DNA from: Bacillota bacterium
GTDB taxonomy: Bacteria > Bacillota > GCA-003054495 > Carboxydocellales > JAJZTU01
Reading direction: 5' to 3'
DNA length: 5,675 nt
Assembly (NCBI GenBank): GCA_021848765.1
Contig: JAJZTU010000223.1
Coordinates: 1 to 5,675 of the forward strand
The notes beneath the pieces are model-generated. The model made no database searches, had not been told where the DNA came from, and saw nothing but the letters and a program-made list of their open reading frames with translations. Of this stretch, positions 1 through 4,904 are shown one piece after another. The number at the start of each line of letters is the position of its first letter. The stretch's first letter is position 1. Both the position numbers and the translations under genes were made by a program.

Positions 1-14
1 TGGGACCGCTATAT

Positions 15-89
15 TCCTCGGTAGCTCAATGGTGGAGCACCCGGCTGTTAACCGGTAGGTTGCAGGTTCGAGTCCTGCCCGGGGAGCCA
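15..89 (+). tRNA. tRNA-Asn (anticodon GTT), CCA encoded
   Basis: The cloverleaf can be folded by eye. The acceptor stem TCCTCGG (15-21) pairs with CCGGGGA (79-85), followed by discriminator G86 and encoded CCA 87-89. The D stem is GCTC/GAGC (24-27 with 35-38). The anticodon loop CTGTTAA (45-51) carries GTT at 47-49. The T arm is GCAGG-TTCGAGT-CCTGC (62-78). Discriminator G and anticodon GTT identify an asparagine tRNA. The outermost anticodon-stem pair (C40 with T56) is a mismatch, the only irregularity seen. The gene's 3' end points toward a putative mobile element, so it may be the integration target. Confidence 0.96.
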
Positions 90-108
90 TTTATTACATG
101 AAAATGAG

Positions 109-140
109 AACTACTACCAATATTACGGTAGTAGTTTTTT
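109..140 (+). terminator. Rho-independent terminator after tRNA-Asn
   Basis: A perfect 10-bp inverted repeat, AACTACTACC (109-118) and GGTAGTAGTT (127-136), has an 8-nt loop and is followed by TTTT plus an AT-rich tract. It sits 20 bp after the tRNA CCA end and fits an intrinsic terminator for the tRNA transcript. It also lies just past the stop of the leftward repressor gene, but no adjacent T-run is present on that strand, so leftward termination would be weaker. Confidence 0.8.
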
Positions 141-161
141 ATTTACTTTATTCCCTTGTAA

Positions 162-581
162 TTAAGTCTTTTTTTTATTTTGTTTCTTTCTGATTGTATC
201 GATGGCAAGCTTCAGGAAGCCCAAGACGCTCTCTTTTTCTTCTTCGCTCAGAGGTGCTCCATCATACTCGATGTTACTTTCTTTAAGGAATTCCTCCAGG
301 TCTTTAGGAGCGGGGTCTACTATACGCTCGACATCCCTAATATCGATGTATCCTGCAATAGCCATCAATTCTTCATGAGAAATACTAAGATATGGAGCAA
401 GTCTGGCCAGAGTATCTGGCTCCGCTTTCTGGATGCCTGATTCAATTCGGGATATCGTAGCAGGACTTACTCCGGACTTTAAGGAGAGTTGGCGTTGACT
501 GGAATATCCACAGGATTCCCGCCTTTTTGAAAGCCAAAGCCCGAATTCTTTTAGTTGCTCTTTCTCACTGATATTGTCCAT
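162..581 (-). CDS. XRE-family HTH repressor (element master regulator candidate)
   Basis: This 139-residue protein has an N-terminal XRE/cI-type helix-turn-helix (about residues 14-68). The recognition region includes SQRQLSLKSGVSPATISRIE, the family's usual pattern of an x-LS-x-x-SGVS-x-x-x-ISRIE core. The C-terminal half is acidic and then lysine-rich, with the segment EEFLKESNIEYDGAPLSEEEK; from memory this resembles C-terminal tails of Firmicute element repressors. There is no LexA-type Ser/Lys peptidase domain and no ImmA-like HExxH domain, so induction must work another way. The ATG at 581-579 is preceded by GAGGTG (592-587) with 5-nt spacing. It is divergent from a Cro-like gene across a region of three palindromic operators, one of which overlaps its own predicted -35, suggesting autoregulation. 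The HTH assignment is firm; the role as element repressor is inferred from context. Confidence 0.9.
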   Translation of the reverse strand: MDNISEKEQLKEFGLWLSKRRESCGYSSQRQLSLKSGVSPATISRIESGIQKAEPDTLARLAPYLSISHEELMAIAGYIDIRDVERIVDPAPKDLEEFLKESNIEYDGAPLSEEEKESVLGFLKLAIDTIRKKQNKKKT

Positions 582-598
582 AATAACACCTCATCTAA

Positions 599-628
599 AG
601 TATAACCGAAGCTATTGCGTTAACGCAA
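599..628 (-). promoter_or_regulatory. Predicted promoter of the XRE repressor gene
   Basis: On the minus strand, a -35-like TTGCGT (628-623) and a -10 TATACT (604-599) are separated by 18 bp. The predicted start near 592 gives a very short leader that begins at the Shine-Dalgarno. The -35 lies entirely inside operator O1, so repressor or Cro-like protein bound there would control this promoter. Placed by eye; the -35 is a weak match to TTGACA. Confidence 0.5.
615..628. promoter_or_regulatory. Operator O1 (TTGCG-N4-CGCAA palindrome)
   Basis: TTGCGTTAACGCAA is perfectly palindromic, and the symmetry extends to 16 bp (614-629). It is the best of three related sites in the divergent promoter region and overlaps the predicted -35 of the repressor gene. 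A 14-bp two-fold symmetric site is typical for dimeric XRE/Cro regulators. Which of the two local HTH proteins binds is not shown by the sequence. Confidence 0.75.
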
Positions 629-671
629 TGAAGGCGATGTTATTGATGCAAAAATTTCTTAGGCATGCCTG

Positions 672-685
672 TTGCGGTGTCGCAA
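672..685. promoter_or_regulatory. Operator O2 (TTGCG-N4-CGCAA palindrome)
   Basis: TTGCGGTGTCGCAA keeps both 5-bp half-sites of O1 with the same 4-bp centre length. Its left half coincides with the predicted -35 (672-677) of the Cro-side promoter, so occupancy would block that promoter. Its centre is 57 bp from O1 and 33 bp from O3. Confidence 0.75.
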
Positions 686-700
686 TCAATGTGCTATAGT
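672..700 (+). promoter_or_regulatory. Predicted promoter of the Cro-like gene and downstream cistrons
   Basis: The -35 TTGCGG (672-677) and -10 TATAGT (695-700) are 17 bp apart. A TGC triplet just before the -10 (692-694) makes it an extended -10 promoter, which can compensate for the poor -35. Predicted transcription starts near 706-708. Operators O2 and O3 cover the -35 and the start site respectively, a repression-ready layout. Likely transcribes the Cro-like gene, the interrupted cistron and the Spo0E-family gene. Confidence 0.6.
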
Positions 701-704
701 TATA

Positions 705-718
705 TTGCGAGCACGAAA
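705..718. promoter_or_regulatory. Operator O3 (degenerate copy)
   Basis: TTGCGAGCACGAAA retains the left half-site exactly and 4 of 5 bases of the right half-site (CGAAA for CGCAA), with the same 14-bp length. It lies over the predicted start of the Cro-side transcript. The lower symmetry suggests a weaker site, as in graded operator sets of phage switches. Confidence 0.55.
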
Positions 719-737
719 TAAAAGGGGGTGGAACAAA

Positions 738-956
738 GTGATTAAACTTAACCGTGAAGCATTTGAAAAATACCAAGCATATAAAGGCTGGAATGATACA
801 GAACTTGCTGAGGAAATGGGTATAAATAGAGTTCAGGTTTGGAGGGTTAAGGAAGGTCATAACGAACCTGGGCGCGATTTTATTGCGGGGGCATTAAAGG
901 TGTTCCCGGAAGCATCATTTGATGAGCTTTTTATTTTACCCGGTTTAAGGAGGTGA
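738..956 (+). CDS. Small Cro-like HTH DNA-binding protein
   Basis: This 72-residue protein is almost entirely one helix-turn-helix domain. Residues 20-40 (TELAEEMGINRVQVWRVKEG) have the XRE/Cro pattern, with Leu and Ala in the first helix, the Gly turn, and a recognition helix. The GTG at 738 is chosen because AGGGGGTGG (723-731) sits at proper spacing. The open frame continues upstream to a TTG at 672, but that lies within the promoter and operator DNA and would place the start before the predicted transcription start. The gene is divergent from the XRE repressor, the geometry of cI/cro pairs, so it probably acts as the antagonist favouring the active state. Its stop (954-956) overlaps the AAGGAGGTGA of the next cistron, implying one operon. 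Confidence 0.85.
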   Translation: MIKLNREAFEKYQAYKGWNDTELAEEMGINRVQVWRVKEGHNEPGRDFIAGALKVFPEASFDELFILPGLRR

Positions 957-963
957 GGAAAGG

Positions 964-1263
964 TTAGTCAATCGGTCCTTGCTAGCCTTCTTCGACCCCT
1001 TCGCTATGGAATGGGGACCAGGTAATTACCAATTCGACACAGGAGAGGAAAATCCTGTATGGATGTATTTGATTTACGGACAAGGAGGTGAACGAAAATA
1101 CCAGAGTGTCTATGCTCTGGATGATGAACGGCAAACATAGGATACGAAAGACTCCAGGGCCTTCGCAGAAGATGATAGGGAACGGAAGAGCTACTATAAG
1201 CGAATCAAGTATTGGAGAGTAAGTAAAATTATTCGTTATTTAAAGGAGGTTGTTTACCATTGA
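964..1263 (+). pseudogene. Unrecognised cistron interrupted by an in-frame TAG, start codon missing
   Basis: One frame is open from 949 to 1137, hits TAG at 1138-1140, then stays open for 40 further codons to TGA at 1261-1263. Both halves look protein-like: the first contains EWGPGNYQFDTGEENPVW and IYGQGGERKYQSVYALDDE, the second is basic and aromatic (RKSYYKRIKYWRVSKIIRYL). The far end overlaps the TTG start of the next gene (TTGA, 1260-1263), typical of translational coupling of an intact cistron. A perfect AAGGAGGTGA (947-956) precedes the frame, but the codon at the expected distance is TTA (964), not TTG. In-frame TTG 979 and ATG 1006 are possible but far from that site. One reading is a gene broken by two G:C to A:T transitions (TTG to TTA, CAG to TAG). 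Amber readthrough is the alternative. No known family is recognised, so no function is given. Confidence 0.55.
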
Positions 1264-1490
1264 GTACTCCTGAAATAGAAAAGGAAAGACGAATCTTAAT
1301 TACACTGGGCGAAAAGTATGGTCTAAATTTACAACATCCTGAGGTACAGAGCTACAGCCAGAAATTGGACATGCTCATTGCTGAGGTGCAGCGGGAGCGT
1401 TTGAAAAAAAGGCGTGAGATGACGAAAATAGTAGTAGTTAATAACGAACAGGACGTTCAGCTAGTCAGGAAAGTTCTTGTTTACCGTTAA
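1260..1490 (+). CDS. Spo0E-family aspartyl-phosphate phosphatase-like protein
   Basis: This 76-residue helical protein carries the Spo0E-family pattern: an N-terminal helix (EIEKERRILITLGEKYGL, residues 5-22), a short turn with HPEV (26-29), then the signature SQKLDMLI (33-40). Family members are two-helix phosphatases that remove phosphate from Spo0A~P and so delay sporulation; that activity is family knowledge, not visible here. A basic segment (46-53) and an unassigned tail of about 25 residues follow. The TTG start at 1260 has AAAGGAGGT (1242-1250) upstream and overlaps the previous stop (TTGA), indicating coupled translation. It lies downstream of the Cro-like gene, so its expression probably follows the element switch. 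A hairpin follows 35 bp after the stop. Confidence 0.75.
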   Translation: MSTPEIEKERRILITLGEKYGLNLQHPEVQSYSQKLDMLIAEVQRERLKKRREMTKIVVVNNEQDVQLVRKVLVYR

Positions 1491-1515
1491 AAAATTCGAT
1501 GTCATACATAACCCC

Positions 1516-1565
1516 AAAAAATTCACGAGCTCTTGGTATTGCTTAAGGCAAAACCAAGAGCTCGT
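1516..1565 (-). terminator. Long hairpin terminator between convergent genes
   Basis: Perfect 13-bp arms ACGAGCTCTTGGT (1525-1537) and ACCAAGAGCTCGT (1553-1565) enclose a 15-nt loop that can form a further TTGC/GCAA stem (1539-1542 with 1548-1551). Read on the minus strand, the hairpin is followed by GAA and then six T (A-run 1516-1521 on the plus strand), a good intrinsic terminator for the SprT-like gene. On the plus strand no T-run follows, so it would only slow or partly stop transcription from the Spo0E-family gene. Confidence 0.7.
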
Positions 1566-1670
1566 CAGTTAGTGCACCTTATGAAGATATTCGATGTGGT
1601 TGGCGGGCATTTTCTAAGCTCCTCTCAGAAACCAGTCTGTAAGCATTTCTACATTTATCCACAGATTCCT

Positions 1671-2240
1671 CTAGACAAGTACTAAAAGATGCTTGGGATT
1701 GTATTTTTTATCACAAATGCTGCAAGAACCCTTAATCCGCCTTCGCCTGGGATAGCGGTGGCCACAAGTGGGGCACACATAAACATAAATTGGCTTGTTT
1801 TTACAAGTAGAATTTGCTTTTGGATCAGGGGAGGTTAAAGGTTTTGCGTAGCGGGGAGCTCCCAGATAGGTGAGCAGGTTTTTGAAAGCAGTTGAATTAT
1901 GCCTGTGCTTGGAGCCGGTCGTGCGAAAAAGATGATAGTGGGCAAGCTCATGTTTAATTATGTTTTCCAGTTCTTCCAGCCCATAATTTTGATAATAGGC
2001 CAGGCTAAGAATTATTTTAGCTTTCAGCAGTTGCCCGTTCTTGAAATTAACATCACACCTGCCTGCGGTTCTGGAAAGGCGCTTACTCCATTGAACAGTG
2101 CCATCGAAGGGGTAATTAAAATAATGTTGACACAGGCGGTCAACAAGTTTTTGAAGTTCAGTCTCTGTGGGTATTTTGCAGGAATCTTCCTTTGAACTTA
2201 AGCCATTTCCCTTTGAAGTAGTGTGTTTGATGGGATTCAC
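1671..2240 (-). CDS. SprT-like zinc metallopeptidase-fold protein
   Basis: This 189-residue protein has the SprT/Spartan-like layout. The zinc-binding helix is IIKHELAHYHLF (94-105), with HExxH at 97-101. A downstream His (H112 or H114 in SKHRHNSTAF) is the likely third ligand. A C-terminal zinc ribbon has CPTCG (156-160) and CSIC (173-176) pairs around an arginine-rich stretch (PRRRR). Eukaryotic relatives degrade DNA-protein crosslinks; bacterial members are poorly characterised, so a substrate cannot be named. The first start after an in-frame stop is GTG at 2240-2238, but AAAGGAG (2248-2242) lies only 1 nt before it, too close for good initiation, so the true start may be internal and residues 1-25 are uncertain. 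It is transcribed against its neighbours from its own promoter, like a cargo or accessory gene. Confidence 0.85.
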   Translation of the reverse strand: MNPIKHTTSKGNGLSSKEDSCKIPTETELQKLVDRLCQHYFNYPFDGTVQWSKRLSRTAGRCDVNFKNGQLLKAKIILSLAYYQNYGLEELENIIKHELAHYHLFRTTGSKHRHNSTAFKNLLTYLGAPRYAKPLTSPDPKANSTCKNKPIYVYVCPTCGHRYPRRRRIKGSCSICDKKYNPKHLLVLV

Positions 2241-2287
2241 TCCTTTATGTCACAACAGAATTAAAATCATACATAAATGCTAGTTTT

Positions 2288-2315
2288 ATTATACATTGCC
2301 GTCTGGTTTGCACAA
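2288..2315 (-). promoter_or_regulatory. Predicted promoter of the SprT-like gene
   Basis: On the minus strand, TTGTGC (2315-2310) and a perfect TATAAT (2293-2288) are separated by 16 bp, with AT-rich sequence downstream. The -35 matches consensus at only 3 of 6 positions. It would give a leader of about 40 nt before the GTG start. Confidence 0.5.
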
Positions 2316-2402
2316 GAGCGACTTGGTAAATAGGACTTTTGGGGGTTAAATAACAAAAATCCCCTTACAGATGAGAAAAAAGTACTATGAGGGTGTAAAA
2401 CA

Positions 2403-2453
2403 GTGAAAGAACATGTAAAAATATGGTTAATTCAGAATAGGGCGAAAATTTGA
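2403..2453 (+). CDS. Possible 16-residue small ORF or leader peptide
   Basis: A GTG start at 2403 is preceded by GAGGGTG (2389-2395) with 7-nt spacing and reads VKEHVKIWLIQNRAKI to a TGA at 2451-2453. The peptide is basic and amphipathic. It lies upstream of the predicted T4SS promoter, so it would need another transcript, and no promoter for it is evident. It could be a chance ORF; only the ribosome-site spacing argues for it. Confidence 0.15.
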   Translation: MKEHVKIWLIQNRAKI

Positions 2454-2465
2454 CCTCCCCAGCTG

Positions 2466-2494
2466 TTGGGATATTTGCAAAAAAATGCTACAAT
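2466..2494 (+). promoter_or_regulatory. Predicted extended -10 promoter of the T4SS operon
   Basis: TTGGGA (2466-2471) and TACAAT (2489-2494) are 17 bp apart, and TGC directly precedes the -10 (2486-2488). Transcription would start near 2501, leaving an untranslated leader of about 75 nt. No TTGCG-N4-CGCAA operator is present here, so the HTH switch at 615-718 does not obviously control it directly. Confidence 0.55.
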
Positions 2495-2577
2495 AGGAAC
2501 TGTCTTGTGGTAATAAATGGAAAAAAGGAGAGCGATAGAAAAAAGTCGGACATAGTGATGAAAAAGGAAAGGAGAAT

Positions 2578-2973
2578 ATGATGAAGTTAATTGCAAAAAG
2601 AGGGCTTGTAGTCAAAGCGCTACTACTGACCGTTATTTTGACAATGGTCTTTGTTCCGGCCGCAGCTTGGGCCGCCGGTGAAGATGATGACGGGGACGGC
2701 GGTACAGTACGGCAGCAGGCGGATAAAGTTTTGAAGGGAAATCTTGGTACGTTTGGTCAGAAGGTCTCCAGGTTAGCGGATATAGTTATGATAATCGGGG
2801 CTATGGGAGCTCTGTTGGGTTTTGCGGTGATTGGTGCACGAATGACTCTGGGGGGCTGGAACATGGAAAACCTTAAACAGTGCAAAGCCGGTGTGGTGGT
2901 AATTATGTTGGGGGTTCTCCTGGCCCTTTCCTCGAAGATATTAGCAGGGGTAGTCTACCAGGCGGTGAGATAA
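2578..2973 (+). CDS. VirB2/TrbC-like small membrane protein with signal peptide
   Basis: 131 residues. The N-terminus has positive charges, a hydrophobic core (about 11-27) and a signal-peptidase-like site AAAWA-AG near residue 32. A very acidic linker (EDDDGDGG, 35-42), an amphipathic stretch, and two membrane segments (about 68-88 and 103-128) follow. Signal peptide plus two hydrophobic helices at the head of a T4SS operon is the layout of VirB2/TrbC pilin-like proteins and of analogous small proteins in Gram-positive conjugation systems. The identity is by architecture and position, not by a diagnostic motif. Tandem ATG codons are present: AAAGGAG (2568-2574) is 3 nt from the first and 6 nt from the second, so initiation at 2581 (130 residues) is more likely. 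The next gene starts 2 bp after the stop. Confidence 0.7.
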   Translation: MMKLIAKRGLVVKALLLTVILTMVFVPAAAWAAGEDDDGDGGTVRQQADKVLKGNLGTFGQKVSRLADIVMIIGAMGALLGFAVIGARMTLGGWNMENLKQCKAGVVVIMLGVLLALSSKILAGVVYQAVR

Positions 2974-2975
2974 AA

Positions 2976-3875
2976 ATGGCAGGGCAAGTTTTATTGGGGA
3001 AAATGATATTTTGGCTGGCGATAGCTGTACCAGAGCGGCAAGAAGGAGATTTGCCGGATTTTGATTTAAAAGGGAAACTGCTGGAGGTTGTATACGGAAT
3101 TTTTTCCACCGCCCTTGTGGAAATCCAGCGCTTTATCATGGATACTTTCGTGGTTATGGAATCCGCCCTGCACAATGAGGCCATTGCTCCCTGGTATGGG
3201 CAGTATGTTTTAATTGCCAATATCTTTTCCATCCTGGTCTTTGCAGGGTATGCCAGTGTGACCACTTGGGAAATGACCTTCAATCTAAGTGGAGCCTTGA
3301 CGCGGGTAAAGGAGTTATTTCCCCGGTTTCTGGTCGGTATGGTCATGGTAAATAGCAGTATTTACTTCTGTGAATTTGTAATTTATATCAATAATCTGCT
3401 GACAACAGGGATTCTGGAGGCCACAACAGCTCGTGAATGGCTGGCAAACCTCAATTATTCCAACTCTCCCGGGAACCTTTTAGGGATGAACATAGTTATG
3501 ATGATAGTGCTTACGGCATCTGCCATGCTTTTAGCCTTGGTGGGACAGAGCCGCGAGATTTTGCTTTATTTGTTGACTCTGACAGCGCCCATTTCCTGCC
3601 TGCTGTGGATTATCCCTGAGACTAGCGGTTGGTTCTGGATGTGGTTAAAAGAACTTATTGCCTGGACGTTTTCCGGATTCATCCAGCTGACTGCATTGAT
3701 TATTGGTTTTGCTGTTTTACTGGGCAACCGGCATGACATCTACACCAAGGTAGGGGATTTTTTTGCGGCAGTTGCCATTTATACAGTCATGGCAACATTG
3801 CCATTTATGGTAAGGCAGTGGGTAACGGCAATGTTTGTGAAGGTCCGGGTCTTGCGGGGGCCGGCGGTACTATGA
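2976..3875 (+). CDS. Polytopic VirB6/TrbL-like conjugation membrane protein
   Basis: 299 residues from the ATG at 2976, chosen because it lies 2 bp after the preceding stop with GGTGAG just upstream. The open frame reaches back to 2880, but that part overlaps the previous gene. After a short hydrophobic start and an acidic linker (22-30) come about six membrane segments: 76-95, 116-138, 168-190, 195-215, 232-250 and 262-280. Several carry Trp and Pro at the interfaces (LWIIPETSGWFWMWLKELIAW, split over 210-230). VirB6/TrbL proteins form the inner-membrane channel base of T4SSs. Assignment follows from topology, length and position between the VirB2-like and VirB3-like genes. Its TGA overlaps the ATG of the next gene (ATGA, 3872-3875), so translation is coupled. 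Confidence 0.7.
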   Translation: MAGQVLLGKMIFWLAIAVPERQEGDLPDFDLKGKLLEVVYGIFSTALVEIQRFIMDTFVVMESALHNEAIAPWYGQYVLIANIFSILVFAGYASVTTWEMTFNLSGALTRVKELFPRFLVGMVMVNSSIYFCEFVIYINNLLTTGILEATTAREWLANLNYSNSPGNLLGMNIVMMIVLTASAMLLALVGQSREILLYLLTLTAPISCLLWIIPETSGWFWMWLKELIAWTFSGFIQLTALIIGFAVLLGNRHDIYTKVGDFFAAVAIYTVMATLPFMVRQWVTAMFVKVRVLRGPAVL

Positions 3876-4183
3876 GCCGGGAGCATCTTTATATAATACC
3901 CAAGAATATGAATCACAGCGATAAGGTCTGGAGTAATGGGCAGCTATATCTAACCTGGCCGGATGTAGGAATTATTATGGCCTCGCTGTTTTTGGCTATG
4001 CTGTTCAGCCTGTTAGACCTGGCTGTCTATTGGGTGATTTGTTTGGTAGGCCTAACCCTTGGCACAGGGCTGTTATTGGCGCTTACCAAGCCTTTGGGAT
4101 ATCACCTGTTCCATTATTTGAGTTTGTTGATTGCCTACCACTTTCAGCCTTCATTCTGGGTGTGGAGAAGAACCAGGCAGTAG
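3872..4183 (+). CDS. VirB3/PrgI-like two-helix membrane protein
   Basis: 103 residues. A polar N-terminus containing LYIIPKNMNHSDKVW is followed by two membrane helices (about 30-48 and 50-72) forming a hairpin, and a short aromatic, basic tail ending WVWRRTRQ. This size and topology, immediately before the VirB4 block, is characteristic of VirB3 or Gram-positive PrgI-type proteins, which sit with VirB4 at the inner membrane. The ATG at 3872 overlaps the preceding stop (ATGA). An upstream in-frame ATG at 3818 would fall wholly inside the VirB6-like gene and is rejected. The family call rests on topology and context. Confidence 0.65.
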   Translation: MSREHLYIIPKNMNHSDKVWSNGQLYLTWPDVGIIMASLFLAMLFSLLDLAVYWVICLVGLTLGTGLLLALTKPLGYHLFHYLSLLIAYHFQPSFWVWRRTRQ

Positions 4184-4196
4184 GTTTTAAATTTAA

Positions 4197-4904
4197 ATGC
4201 AGGGTTGGGATAGCGTGTTTGGCAGATTTAAAAGAACGGACAAAAATCAGCCGCCCAGTACCCGTGATTTCCTTGAGATTATTGATATCCGGGAAGGAAT
4301 CATCGCGCTTACAGGCGGAGGTTTTAGGGCCATCCTGGGTATAGGTTCCTCAAATGTCGACCTTATGGGCTTAAACGACCAGATTGGTTTCAATAAGCAG
4401 TTTGGTCATTTGCTAAATGCCCTGGACTTTCCCATCACCATCTGTCTGAGGCCCAGAACCAGCAATATTGAGCGCTACCTGTCGGAAATCAATGGGAGAT
4501 ATCAGGAGGAATTACATCCTGGTAAACGGGACTTTTTACTGGAGTACCGGATATTCCTGCAGGAACTGGTGGCAGGACAGCGGGTTATGGACCGGCCCAA
4601 ATGGATTGTGATACCTTGGGCTCCCGGACAAAAAGGGTCTGCCGGAGATACGGATGGATGGCAAGAAGCCAGGGTGCGACTGGATGAGCGCTGCTCCCTG
4701 GTAGGGGGATTTCTGAGAAGAATGGGCGTGGATTTTCACCGGTTGTCTGACCGGGAGTTGACTGAGGTCTGTTATAACTACTTTAACCCTCGGGCCTCCC
4801 AGGTTCAGAAGTGGCGGCAAAATTACCGGGAACCGGCTTTGATTGTGACCGCCCGTGATCAGTGGACAGGGGGTGAACCGGAAGGATGGAAGATACGGAA
4901 CTGA
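4197..4904 (+). CDS. VirB4 N-terminal-domain-like (TrsD/TraD-type) conjugation protein
   Basis: 235 residues, soluble, no signal peptide or membrane segment. Residues 25-90 (including EGIIALTGGGFRAILGIGS and LNALDFPITICLRPR) resemble the beta-rich N-terminal domain of VirB4/TraC ATPases. There is no Walker motif. A similarly sized separate gene just before virB4 is known from the staphylococcal pSK41/pGO1 tra/trs clusters (TraD/TrsD), recalled from memory. It overlaps the VirB4 gene by 19 bp, pointing to a coupled, probably interacting pair. The ATG at 4197 has no good ribosome site (only AGG at 4182-4184); GTG 4215 is an alternative that would remove six residues. Likely part of the cytoplasmic ATPase complex of the T4SS. 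Confidence 0.6.
   Translation: MQGWDSVFGRFKRTDKNQPPSTRDFLEIIDIREGIIALTGGGFRAILGIGSSNVDLMGLNDQIGFNKQFGHLLNALDFPITICLRPRTSNIERYLSEINGRYQEELHPGKRDFLLEYRIFLQELVAGQRVMDRPKWIVIPWAPGQKGSAGDTDGWQEARVRLDERCSLVGGFLRRMGVDFHRLSDRELTEVCYNYFNPRASQVQKWRQNYREPALIVTARDQWTGGEPEGWKIRN

Larger units (their letters stand above)
2241..2577. other. Intergenic region between divergent SprT-like gene and T4SS operon
   Basis: This 337-bp AT-rich segment holds one promoter for each side (listed separately). It also has a modest imperfect hairpin, GGGGGTT (2341-2347) with AATCCCC (2358-2364), 7 bp including one G-T pair, and a possible 16-codon ORF at 2403-2453. No clear origin of transfer, long repeat or riboswitch fold is visible, although a region at the head of a transfer operon is a reasonable place to look for oriT. 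Confidence 0.5.

Noticed and set aside
672..737. N-terminal extension of the Cro-like gene from TTG 672
   Set aside because: It would start in the -35/operator DNA upstream of the predicted transcription start; GTG 738 has a good ribosome site.
1088..1222. Alternative-frame ORF starting at GTG 1088 inside the interrupted cistron
   Set aside because: The GTG is part of the GGAGG ribosome-site-like sequence itself, and composition (Gly, Ser, Arg, Lys rich) is less protein-like than the frame carrying the TAG.
1495..1596. ATTCGATGT repeated near 1495 and 1588
   Set aside because: The shared run is only 9 nt with no extended similarity or flanking structure, too short to support a repeat or att site.
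1655..1663. Exact DnaA-box match TTATCCACA
   Set aside because: It is a single copy with no clustered boxes, AT-rich unwinding element or replication gene nearby, so chance is the better explanation.
1581..1685. 34-codon ATG ORF on the plus strand
   Set aside because: It has no ribosome site upstream, its 3' end overlaps the SprT-like gene on the other strand, and it has no recognisable features.
2555..2581. Eight-codon ORF (GTG 2555) ending over the pilin-like gene start
   Set aside because: No ribosome site; the overlap with ATGATG is likely chance in A/G-rich leader sequence.
2880..2975. Upstream extension of the VirB6-like frame
   Set aside because: It overlaps the VirB2-like gene completely and lacks a ribosome site; ATG 2976 directly after the previous stop is favoured.
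2903..3346. Antisense ORF opposite the VirB6-like gene
   Set aside because: It is a shadow of the plus-strand membrane protein with no ribosome site or recognisable domain.
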